Part shown: piece after piece, positions 7,629 to 15,577 of the stretch
Numbering within the stretch: the first letter of the stretch is position 1
How the letters are laid out: each line of letters opens with the position of its first letter
Assembly: GCA_009937185.1 (NCBI GenBank)
Contig: JAACCY010000063.1
Coordinates: 1-34,895 of the forward strand
DNA: 34,895 bases
Direction: 5' to 3'
DNA from: Planctomycetia bacterium
GTDB taxonomy: Bacteria; Planctomycetota; UBA8108; UBA1146
The notes under the pieces: generated by a model
What the model saw: only the letters and a program-made list of their open reading frames with translations
The model's database searches: none
Told to the model about the DNA's origin: nothing
Position numbers and translations under genes: made by a program

Positions 7629-9793
7629 GCTCTTCCGAGAACTTGATCATTCACTATAAATTGGGAGACCAAGAGTCCACGATTCATCTGAAAGACAAGA
7701 TGGTGATCGGTCGTAACCAAGGTTGCGACATCGTGCTTAAGGATTCCAGTGTTTCAGGCAGGCATGCTGCAGTCATCTCTAAGACTGGACGATGGTTCCT
7801 TGCGGACCTGGAATCCAGTAATGGAATTCTCGTGGATGGTGAAAAAGTGAAGCAAGCCAGGCTTGTTTCTGGAACACGCATCCAAATTGGGTCTGCTTCT
7901 CTCATTATTCGAGAAGGCCTCTCCCAAGATAGAAAAACGGCTGGGCTACCGAGCGTATCCTCGGGGCAATCGGGGACAAAGAATTCCCGCAGTTCTAAGG
8001 TCGAAGACTCGTCAGAGCTCGTCGTTCGAAGATCCGCGGCGATCGATTCAGGTGGCGGGGATTCAGTCGCTCTGCAGACGCAAGTCTTCATAGGTATTCT
8101 TGCGATTTTGTTCTACTCCAGTTTTGATCTTCTGCGGAATCTCGCAACCGACCCCAATGCGATGTCGGTCAAGGGAGATAAGTTGTCTGGAGAAGGCGCT
8201 TTTGAGGGTGGCCCGGAACTCGCTGACTTATGGGTCGCATCTACAAATGCAAATTTGACCATCGAAAAAGGATCCAACGCAATTCAGGGCGAAAGCTGGC
8301 TCGAAGGCAGTGGCGAAACATCCGAAGAAGGAGTTTTTCGTCTCAGTCGTAAGCAAGGCTTGAGTGTTCCAGCAGGTAACGGCTTGTTGATCACTGCTGC
8401 AGTGAAGGCAGCAGGGTTTGAGCGATTTGGCATCAGTATCCAATGGCTAGAAAATGACGTAGTGAGTGAAGAACATTTTTCCTCGCTCAAAAATTCCTCT
8501 GGTTGGACTCGTTTTGCTCTGGAAGCTCCTTACTCGGGAGACAGTAAATTCGGTAGCGCCAGGATTTGCGTCGTTGGATTTGGTGAGACTGGTCGCCAAG
8601 GAATGATTCAAGTGGATCAAATGGTTGTAAAGTTGCTGGAGATGGATCAGCAGAAACTTGTTCTGGTGAAAAATGACTCTGAAAAGCAGAAAGTCACGAT
8701 GACTCTGGATGAGCGTGGCGTCGGAATCGTTTCACGGGGCAGGTTAGAGGTTATTACTGATTTGCGTCTTGCTCTGGGGGCCCAGCGTGTGAATCCATGG
8801 GGGCAACTCATTCCGTTACGTAAAGAGCCAAACGTCGTTGGCGAAGACGGTTCGTATAGAGTGGGATTTGAGCTGTCTGAATTGGGTGAATCTTCTGTGG
8901 TTCAGCAGTTCGTTCGTCCGCTGAATCAGGCGATCGATGTTTCTTGGATTGTTCAAAAGCCAGTACCGCTGCTGATCGCCTTTTCTGTGCCGCGTGCAAG
9001 AGCGGGTTTGTCCTACCAGGGTATTTCTAGTGGTCTCCCTGTCGTGTCCGGTGAATCGTTGAGTTCTGTTTTTACAGACGAACAAATCCTAGACGAACTT
9101 TCCATTGGTGAGGGTGCTCAGCAGGTTGTTCTCTCAATGACGAGATCCTTACCCTGGCGCGCAACGGTATCCTCTGACGGAGATATCGAGTTTGTTGTCA
9201 ATTTGGGTATCGCGACTGCGGGTGACGCTGCTGATTTGGTGGTTTCTGCAAGCAGTGCCCGCGAGCAAGAGCGATTGAATTCCATAATCTTGGATCTCGG
9301 TCGCCTGATTGATGATCGCAAAGAAGGAACTGCACTTTCCCTGATCAAGAATGTTCGAAATAACCTCAACTGGCGCGATGACCTCGATGACAGACTTTTA
9401 TTATTCGAGGAACGCATCGAAGCAGAAGTGTTAGCTGCTCGGGATCAGATGACTTCCGTTCAAGAAGACATTCGTCGATATCCCGGATCTCCGGCTCAAG
9501 AATTTCTTGTAAAGATATGTCGAGACGCTTCTGTTCGTTTTGCTGGGTTGGACGTTGAAACTATCGCACTCCAGATCCTTTCCGAAATCGAAGGTCAGCA
9601 AAATTTAAAAAATGAACAAAACTCACGGAGTCGGATGACCGTGCTTTTGCAGTTAGCGAATGAGGCCATCGTCAAAAAACGTGGTGAATTGGCAAGATTC
9701 TATTTCCAGCATTTGATTGATAAATTCCCCGGGACTGAAGCCGCTATAGAAGCGGTGCAGGGAATCAAGATCGTTGAAGCGAAGGGGATTTGA
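7625..9793 (+). CDS. FHA-domain membrane protein of the pseudopilin cluster
   Basis: A 722-residue protein with an N-terminal FHA domain at about residues 8-97 (VIGRNQGCDIVLKD, SVSGRHAAV, SSNGILVDG), a Ser-rich linker, a single membrane segment near 150-172 (VFIGILAILFYSSF), a long beta-rich middle region presumably outside the cytoplasm, and a helical C-terminus from about 540 ending in a TPR-like unit (ARFYFQHLIDKFPGTEAA). The cytoplasmic FHA and external part suggest a protein that passes a phosphorylation signal to, or docks, the secretion machinery; this is inference. It overlaps the activator gene by ATGA and the PilM-PilN gene by one base (TGATG). I know no characterised homologue; the N-terminal FHA domain is the only secure part of the call. 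Confidence 0.82.
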   Translation: MSSSENLIIHYKLGDQESTIHLKDKMVIGRNQGCDIVLKDSSVSGRHAAVISKTGRWFLADLESSNGILVDGEKVKQARLVSGTRIQIGSASLIIREGLSQDRKTAGLPSVSSGQSGTKNSRSSKVEDSSELVVRRSAAIDSGGGDSVALQTQVFIGILAILFYSSFDLLRNLATDPNAMSVKGDKLSGEGAFEGGPELADLWVASTNANLTIEKGSNAIQGESWLEGSGETSEEGVFRLSRKQGLSVPAGNGLLITAAVKAAGFERFGISIQWLENDVVSEEHFSSLKNSSGWTRFALEAPYSGDSKFGSARICVVGFGETGRQGMIQVDQMVVKLLEMDQQKLVLVKNDSEKQKVTMTLDERGVGIVSRGRLEVITDLRLALGAQRVNPWGQLIPLRKEPNVVGEDGSYRVGFELSELGESSVVQQFVRPLNQAIDVSWIVQKPVPLLIAFSVPRARAGLSYQGISSGLPVVSGESLSSVFTDEQILDELSIGEGAQQVVLSMTRSLPWRATVSSDGDIEFVVNLGIATAGDAADLVVSASSAREQERLNSIILDLGRLIDDRKEGTALSLIKNVRNNLNWRDDLDDRLLLFEERIEAEVLAARDQMTSVQEDIRRYPGSPAQEFLVKICRDASVRFAGLDVETIALQILSEIEGQQNLKNEQNSRSRMTVLLQLANEAIVKKRGELARFYFQHLIDKFPGTEAAIEAVQGIKIVEAKGI

Positions 9794-11403
9794 TGAGTTA
9801 CAAGGGCCAGGCCACTGTCATACAGAAAACCGGTAAAGGGTGGAGAGCTCTTCAGGTCAGTGGGTCTGATGCGAGCGTGGAAATAGTTCGATCCAGAGAG
9901 AGTCATGATCACCCCGAGTTGGGTGACTTCCTCAAAGCCATCTTGGAGGAAGGATTTGGGCGAGACAATGTTGTCTTGGCTCTGGACTCCGATTCGTCAT
10001 CATTACGTTATCACGGAGTACCTCCTGTGCCCGCTTGGCGTCTTGAGCTGATATTGCGATATGAGCTCGAGGAAGTCGCGGAGAAAACAGGTGAACAACT
10101 TTCGGGTGGGCATATTGAATTGCAGGTACCAGAAAGTACGTCTGATGACACTTTGCTTTTGTTGGGAATGGGTAAGGATCGCATTATCCAGCCTTTGATC
10201 GACGAAGTCAGTTCTAAGGGTGGACGTGCTCGTCATGCTGTACCGGGATCAATAGGTGTTTATCACGCTCATATGATTTCTTCTCATCTTCGCGATGAAG
10301 AGACGGTCATGCTGGCAGATATCGGGGAGACTGAAACACAAATCCTACTCGTCGCCGGTGATCGATTATTGTTCGCCAGGAGTGTGGGATTTGGGGTTAT
10401 TCAGTTTTCTGAATCGGTACAAGATCGTTGTTCTGTCTCAGAGCGAGAAGCTGCTGATCTGATGCAGTCTTTCGCAGATGGTGATTTAGTATCCCATGAA
10501 GATACTGTTTCTCAATGCTACAGAGGCTGGCTTTCACAGCTTTCGCAGATGCTAGGTTCTTCGGTCAATTTCTGTCAGGCTCAACTGAAAATGGGAGAAG
10601 TTTCGGCTCATCGACTTCGTTTGAGCGGAGTCGGTTCGAGTCTCGCTTCCATGAGCGACGAATTGGAAAGGTCGCTATCGGTGCAAGTGGAGTCTGTTTC
10701 CATTGCCGGTACCCCTGATAGTTCTTGGAGTTTGATTGCCGGAGTGGGTGCTTCCGTCCTCGATAAGGAAGAACGCTTTGTTGATCTACTTCCGGAGGAA
10801 GAACGCAAAAAGAAAACTTTCCGCGAGAAAACAATATTCCTCTACGGTGCCATGGTTTGTTTCTTGATCACATTAGGCGCTCAATTTCTCGATTCTTCTA
10901 TTGCGGGTGGACGAGCTGAATCTGCTGGCTCGGTGATCAGCAGTTGGCAAGGGAAGATTGCAGGATGGAATGTCGCAGAGGATCAAGCTCGTAAAGAAAA
11001 CGACGTCTTGCGTAAAAGAGAAGTTCGACTTCTTGAAGAGGTTGAGACAGGTCGTTTCTATGCCCGAATCCTGGATGGTTTGAGAGAACAGCTTCCACAA
11101 GAGGTGTCTGTTGATTTGGTGGTTTTACGCCGCCAATCAGGCGAAGACTCACTAGGTATTGAACTTCAATTAGAAGGTCGGTCTGACGATTCGGGACGAC
11201 GTGGCGTTGACGCCATCGATGAGTTGAGGAATGTGTTGGAATCGCTTCAGGGTGTTCAACGCGTCAAGGCAGATCTCCAAGATATAAAGAATGGATCTTA
11301 CCCATTCCAGATCGTGGTCTCTCCTGACGAATCTCTGCCAGATAAGAACACCAGAAGCAGAAGTCGCAGCAGCAGGCCCCGTTCTCCGTTCGAGAGGAAC
11401 TGA
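9793..11403 (+). CDS. PilM-PilN fusion (GspL-like assembly platform protein)
   Basis: A 536-residue protein. The first ~320 residues read as the actin-like PilM/GspL cytoplasmic domain: phosphate-loop-like VMLADIGETETQILLV, GDRLLFARSVGFG, and LSGVGSSLA. After a LLPEEER junction, typical of the PilN start, comes one membrane segment near 346-366 (IFLYGAMVCFLITLG), a coiled coil and a ferredoxin-like periplasmic part (YARILDGLREQLPQEVSVD). In type IV pili PilM and PilN are usually separate; in type II secretion GspL joins both parts, so this is GspL-like in layout. It should link a cytoplasmic ATPase to the periplasmic PilO/GspM partner encoded next. ATG 9793 follows AAGGGG and overlaps the preceding stop by one base. 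The C-terminal tail is Arg/Ser-rich. Confidence 0.85.
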   Translation: MSYKGQATVIQKTGKGWRALQVSGSDASVEIVRSRESHDHPELGDFLKAILEEGFGRDNVVLALDSDSSSLRYHGVPPVPAWRLELILRYELEEVAEKTGEQLSGGHIELQVPESTSDDTLLLLGMGKDRIIQPLIDEVSSKGGRARHAVPGSIGVYHAHMISSHLRDEETVMLADIGETETQILLVAGDRLLFARSVGFGVIQFSESVQDRCSVSEREAADLMQSFADGDLVSHEDTVSQCYRGWLSQLSQMLGSSVNFCQAQLKMGEVSAHRLRLSGVGSSLASMSDELERSLSVQVESVSIAGTPDSSWSLIAGVGASVLDKEERFVDLLPEEERKKKTFREKTIFLYGAMVCFLITLGAQFLDSSIAGGRAESAGSVISSWQGKIAGWNVAEDQARKENDVLRKREVRLLEEVETGRFYARILDGLREQLPQEVSVDLVVLRRQSGEDSLGIELQLEGRSDDSGRRGVDAIDELRNVLESLQGVQRVKADLQDIKNGSYPFQIVVSPDESLPDKNTRSRSRSSRPRSPFERN

Positions 11404-12206
11404 TGTTACAAGAAATTTGGCATAACAATAAACCAACATTGATACAGGCTTTGATCACACTTGTGATTTTCCTGATTCTTTCAAATGTTGCCAAGGGCAT
11501 AAGAAGTGATCATGAAGTTTCGCTTCAGAGGCACGAAGAGAATTCGTTAGTCCTTTCTCAGAAATTGCAGGACCTCGACGGCTTATTCGATGTCGAAAGG
11601 AAATCACGAACCGCGCTTGAAGATCGAAGTGCGGATTTGGTGAGTAAGTTATCCATTTCTGCTCAGCCGCTTCATCCTTTTCCTAAAGACGAAGACGCGA
11701 TTGCGACCGAGTTTAAGAGATCAAAAGATCTTGTATGGAATGACTTCAGGGAGAAAGCGAATAGGCTCGGAGTCATGACTCCATCGAAAGTGCCTAATTT
11801 TGATGAGAAGTCGAGTTTGACTATTAATCAGTGGCGAGACAGGTATTTGCTACTAGAGGTTCTCGATCGGTTTTTAAATGTTTTATTGCAGGTGAAGGTG
11901 ACGAGTGTCGATGACATTGCACCCGGTAACCGTGAGCAAGAGACCTTTTCTGATCCGGAAAAAGTCGTAGCACGCTACCCCATCGTTTTCAGTATATCTT
12001 GTTCACCGGCTCAAATCTCTGAGTTGTTCGCACGATTCCAATCGGACAATACATTCCTGTCGATAGAACCTGATCGAATGAAAGCTGGGAGCGTGAATCC
12101 TGGTCTACTTGAGGTCGTAGTTCGAGTTGTCGGCTTGGACGTCGAAGATCCCCGAGAAGAAGAATCGGGGAGTCGTCGTGGTTCCATTCGGAAACGGAGG
12201 GGTTGA
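11403..12206 (+). CDS. PilO/GspM-like inner-membrane protein
   Basis: A 267-residue bitopic protein with a short cytoplasmic N-terminus, one membrane segment at about 10-30 (LIQALITLVIFLILSNVA), a coiled coil (EENSLVLSQKLQDLDGLF) and a C-terminal alpha/beta half (YPIVFSISCSPAQISELFAR, LLEVVVRVVGLDVEDP) that fits the ferredoxin-like fold of PilO and GspM. Sequence similarity to named PilO is weak by eye; the call rests on topology and on its place directly after the PilM-PilN gene. The ATG overlaps the previous stop by one base with GAGAGGAAC upstream. It ends in a basic tail. Expected to pair with the PilN part of the previous protein in the periplasm. Confidence 0.7.
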   Translation: MLQEIWHNNKPTLIQALITLVIFLILSNVAKGIRSDHEVSLQRHEENSLVLSQKLQDLDGLFDVERKSRTALEDRSADLVSKLSISAQPLHPFPKDEDAIATEFKRSKDLVWNDFREKANRLGVMTPSKVPNFDEKSSLTINQWRDRYLLLEVLDRFLNVLLQVKVTSVDDIAPGNREQETFSDPEKVVARYPIVFSISCSPAQISELFARFQSDNTFLSIEPDRMKAGSVNPGLLEVVVRVVGLDVEDPREEESGSRRGSIRKRRG

Positions 12207-12207
12207 T

Positions 12208-12585
12208 ATGCGTTGGAATATCGAAAAAGGATTTTTCTTCATAGGGATCGCCTTTTTGCTCCTGAGTATTCTTGGGCTTGCCCAAACGTTGATTCTTTCT
12301 GACCCCGTGGCAAATGTCGATTTGGCGCAGCCGGGTTCCAGTTCCGGTGGGGCTGTGGGAGGCTCTGTACGTATTGAATGGTATGAACCCGATGCCGGTT
12401 TGACGATAAGGAACCCATTTCAAGCGATCAGTGATTGGAAGAGTTCGCCCGCCGGGACGCTCGGTACTCCTCCGCTCGGTGATCTTCGACGTCGTGTTCC
12501 TTTACCTCCGTTGTTCTCAGGCGAGGCGAATGCCTGGCTGGTGTCAGAGGCGCAAATGCCAAACGCTATTGAGTCGGAGGAGTAA
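12208..12585 (+). CDS. Small bitopic protein in PilP/GspC position
   Basis: A 125-residue protein with one membrane segment at about 8-30 (GFFFIGIAFLLLSILGLAQ) and a Gly/Ser/Pro-rich external tail. A RNPFQ motif after the linker resembles the '(R/D)PF' signature in PilP and GspC proteins, which connect the inner-membrane platform to the outer-membrane secretin. It is too short for the HR or PDZ domains of a full GspC. ATG 12208 has GGAGG at 12196-12200; the frame extension to 12127 overlaps the PilO-like gene and is rejected. The assignment is mostly positional; it could be an unrelated small subunit specific to this cluster. Confidence 0.6.
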   Translation: MRWNIEKGFFFIGIAFLLLSILGLAQTLILSDPVANVDLAQPGSSSGGAVGGSVRIEWYEPDAGLTIRNPFQAISDWKSSPAGTLGTPPLGDLRRRVPLPPLFSGEANAWLVSEAQMPNAIESEE

Positions 12586-12589
12586 TCAG

Positions 12590-14956
12590 ATGTTGATATC
12601 GAAATTGAATATGAGTTTCAGTAGATTTTTGTTGTTGATCTGCTGGGTCAGCATGATGACCGTTTCTATGCCGCTTTATTCGCAGAACGATTCCAACGAT
12701 TTGGAAGTTCGACCAGACGATATTATCGAATTAAGCAATGGAAACAGATTTGTTGGGGAAATCATTCTTGAAACTAATGACTTCGTTAAATTTGAAACTT
12801 CTGGAGGAAGCACAAAAATTCAGCGAGCTGATATTGTTCGAATCTTTTACAAGAATCCTCCAGAGGTGGTCTATAAGAAGAGATTGCGATCACTCGACGC
12901 CACGGATTATGAAAGTCAGGTGAATCTTGCTGATTGGTGCTTGGAATCTGGGATAAATCTCCGTGATTCAGCCATCACGCATCTTCAAGCAGCGGTTTAT
13001 CTGAATGCTGCGAAAACGGACGCTTTTGAGCGCCTCGTTCCACTCTACATTTCTCGTGAGTTTTTGACGGTGAATTCCGATTCCCGTGAAGTTAATTTGA
13101 GAGAAGAGTGTGAGATATTGCTTCGCGGAATTCGAGCGGGCGTTCAAATCGATGGTTTGGATATTCGTGACAATGCGATTCGATCTTTGATCAGAGTTGG
13201 AGATATTCAGGCTGCTGTCTTGATTCTCGAAGCGATCGCTTCAGGTGATCGAGATTTGCCGAATACTATTTCCGCAATGCGTCGACTTGTTGTTCTTTAT
13301 GACGCATTAGGGAGACAAACAGATTCAAGATCTATGGCTCTTCAACTGCGTGAAGATGGTGGTGGATCCGACTCTGAGGTTCTTCTTCGAGAAATTCGTT
13401 GGGCTGCTGAAGACGAAGCCGCAGGAATCGCGGGATCAGCGGATAAACTCGAGAATCTTATGGAAGATTTGCTCGTCCTTGGTGATGCGGACGGAAAAGC
13501 TTATCTCTATCGAGGGTCAGTTCGATTATTGAATGACGATCTAAAGGGAGCTGAAGCGGATTTCTCGAAGGCTTTTGCCCAGGGTGAGGTCGATGCAAAA
13601 GCAGCGACGACATATGCGCTCTCTTTCGCCAGAAAAGGCGATTTTACAAAAGCACTTGGATTACTCTCATCTGTTGCAGACTCTGACACATCCCCTGTCG
13701 ACTGGAGATTGGTGGAAGCCTATGTTCTCGAGAGTCAGGGAGACATTGTTGCAGCTTTAAATTTGTACGAGGAAGCTCGGCTTCAACCGGATGCTGGTTG
13801 GCAGGCAAAGTTATTGGCATTTTCTGCCAAGCGAAGAGTGGATCCAGATTGGGATCCCGTCCCTGCTATTCAGGATCTGATGCAATCCGATATATTGAGT
13901 TCTGCGGCCTTCGCGGAGTGCTGCTTACTACTGGGGGATGAATTCCTTCAAAGAGGCGAGAATGCGAATGCTCGTCGTTGGTTGGAATACGCCAATGCCA
14001 GTGGCCTTGATACCCCAGAATTGAAAATTCGTTTGGCGATGGCTCAGTCGGGTCCCGGTGGCAATATTGATCGAGCTCGATCGCTATTGAGTGGGGTAAC
14101 TGAGTTAGACAAGTTCAACCCCGATGCTTGGAACGCCTATGCCCGATTCCTTTTTTCAGCAAAAGACTATGTTGGAGCTCGTGATTCGTTATCGACATGT
14201 ATTGCATTATTCTCCAGCGAGGAAAAAGAATCTTCCGCTTTAGTGATGCCTCCCACTTTGAGGTGGGCAATGTCGGCATTAAGGCAAGTCGAGAGAGTTC
14301 TTGGGGAAGAGTATTGGTCAGATGATTTTGTTAGAGAATCTGGAAGTGCACTCCGCAATAACTGGTCAGAAGAAGAGTCTTTTGGAATCAATGTCAGCCT
14401 TGTCAACGGTATGGTTTCTTTTGAAGGCATTCAAAGATTCCAGCCCGATCGACTGACGACTATTAAAAGAGAAATTCTCACTCCTCGACTATCTGCCATC
14501 CGATCTTCGTTAACTCTTCTTAAAGCAGGAGAAGGCACACGAGTTGCTCTGAGAATTGAGGATCAATCGGGAGGTGGCGTCGTCTTCTTCAGAGACCCCG
14601 ATGGAGTATTGGGATTTGCTCTGCTCGGAAATGACGAACCGATGGTTGTCCGTACAGACTCTGAGGATTTGGCTGAGGAATACGATTTAATCCCGACTCG
14701 TTGGGATGTCTCGCCAGAAGGTCATTCACTTGAGATCGCTTTTTCCTCTCGCGATAGTGGAGGAAAAGGTGAAGCTGAAATATGGTTTGACGGTATCAGG
14801 ATCGCCAAGGATGTTCCCTACCGAGTTTCTCGTAAGCGTGGAGTTCAAGCAGGAGTCTCGGGACAAGCGCCGTTAGATGAAGCGTGGAACCTACAGGTGG
14901 AAATGTTTGAGGTCTTCCGTAAACGAGCGAAAGAAGTTCAAGACAGGGAGTTTTAA
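12590..14956 (+). CDS. Exported TPR-repeat protein of the pseudopilin cluster
   Basis: A 788-residue protein with an N-terminal signal sequence (FLLLICWVSMMTVSMPLYSQ). After it comes a short beta module (IIELSNGNRFVGEIILETN...) of a type I associate with planctomycete proteins, then a long helical region from about 100 to 620 with TPR/Sel1-like units (YLYRGSVRLLNDDLKGAEAD, YALSFARKGDFTKALGLL, WNAYARFLFSAKDYVGARDS). The last ~170 residues are beta-rich (TRVALRIEDQSGGGVVFF, EIWFDGIRIAKDV) and may form a jelly-roll. It may be a periplasmic or outer-membrane scaffold, in the manner of PilF/PilW pilotins, but is much larger. ATG 12590 has GGAGGA upstream; a frame extension to 12431 overlaps the preceding gene. 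It lies four bases after the small PilP-like gene and touches gspG. Confidence 0.8.
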   Translation: MLISKLNMSFSRFLLLICWVSMMTVSMPLYSQNDSNDLEVRPDDIIELSNGNRFVGEIILETNDFVKFETSGGSTKIQRADIVRIFYKNPPEVVYKKRLRSLDATDYESQVNLADWCLESGINLRDSAITHLQAAVYLNAAKTDAFERLVPLYISREFLTVNSDSREVNLREECEILLRGIRAGVQIDGLDIRDNAIRSLIRVGDIQAAVLILEAIASGDRDLPNTISAMRRLVVLYDALGRQTDSRSMALQLREDGGGSDSEVLLREIRWAAEDEAAGIAGSADKLENLMEDLLVLGDADGKAYLYRGSVRLLNDDLKGAEADFSKAFAQGEVDAKAATTYALSFARKGDFTKALGLLSSVADSDTSPVDWRLVEAYVLESQGDIVAALNLYEEARLQPDAGWQAKLLAFSAKRRVDPDWDPVPAIQDLMQSDILSSAAFAECCLLLGDEFLQRGENANARRWLEYANASGLDTPELKIRLAMAQSGPGGNIDRARSLLSGVTELDKFNPDAWNAYARFLFSAKDYVGARDSLSTCIALFSSEEKESSALVMPPTLRWAMSALRQVERVLGEEYWSDDFVRESGSALRNNWSEEESFGINVSLVNGMVSFEGIQRFQPDRLTTIKREILTPRLSAIRSSLTLLKAGEGTRVALRIEDQSGGGVVFFRDPDGVLGFALLGNDEPMVVRTDSEDLAEEYDLIPTRWDVSPEGHSLEIAFSSRDSGGKGEAEIWFDGIRIAKDVPYRVSRKRGVQAGVSGQAPLDEAWNLQVEMFEVFRKRAKEVQDREF

Positions 14957-15577
14957 ATGAGAAATAAACAATCGGGATTCACTCTTGTCGAACTTCTTGT
15001 CGTTATCGCCATCATTGGTGTTCTCGCTGGAATGGGAAGCCAGATGATGGGGTTTTCAATTCGTAAGGGTGGAATTTCTGCTGCAGAGTCAGAAATTCAA
15101 CGTTTGACGCTGGGCGTAGAGTCCTTCCAGTTGGATTACGGTGATTATCCTCCGTCCTCGATGGAGGACGAATACGAAGTTACAGGAAACCGATTGGACA
15201 GCGGGAATGAGAGCATGGTTGCTCATCTCGCTAGCCGAGCTCGGGGTCGATCTTATTTTGAATTTAAGGAAGAGTATCTGGATAATCTCGATTCAGACAT
15301 CCTCGCCAATGACATGGTAGAGCAAATGAGTTGGGTCTTCGGTGACAACCAACTGCGTGAATATTTGGACCCTTGGGGGAACCCGTACGTTTACATTCAT
15401 AATCGTGATTATGGACGTGAGTTTTCTGTCAGTCAGGAAGGTGTTCCTGTGATGGTTATTTCTGGCACATCTACTAAAACAGCTACATTCCATGAGCCTA
15501 TTCGGTTTCAGATTTGGTCTGCCGGCCCGGATGGCATTCACGAAAATGGAAAAGGGGACGACGTTTCCCAATGGTAG
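14957..15577 (+). CDS. GspG-like major pseudopilin
   Basis: A 206-residue prepilin-like protein. MRNKQSG|FTLVELLVVIAIIGV gives a class III prepilin leader with cleavage after Gly7, Glu at mature position 5 and the long hydrophobic helix. DYGDYPPS and the C-terminal DPWGNPYVY and AGPDG blocks are typical of GspG, where this region binds calcium. It is longer than the ~145 residues of classical GspG because of an insert (about 75-120) between the two blocks. It should form the shaft of the pseudopilus. ATG 14957 follows the preceding stop directly. The prepilin peptidase needed is not encoded in the window. The next pseudopilin overlaps its end by seven bases. Confidence 0.9.
   Translation: MRNKQSGFTLVELLVVIAIIGVLAGMGSQMMGFSIRKGGISAAESEIQRLTLGVESFQLDYGDYPPSSMEDEYEVTGNRLDSGNESMVAHLASRARGRSYFEFKEEYLDNLDSDILANDMVEQMSWVFGDNQLREYLDPWGNPYVYIHNRDYGREFSVSQEGVPVMVISGTSTKTATFHEPIRFQIWSAGPDGIHENGKGDDVSQW

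Noticed and set aside
7684-8091. 135-codon minus-strand open frame
   Set aside because: It lies entirely within the FHA domain region of a convincing gene and has a Ser/Arg-rich composition typical of an antisense frame.
12431-12589. Upstream extension of the TPR protein frame
   Set aside because: It overlaps the small PilP-like gene in another frame; the signal peptide and GGAGGA site point to ATG 12590.
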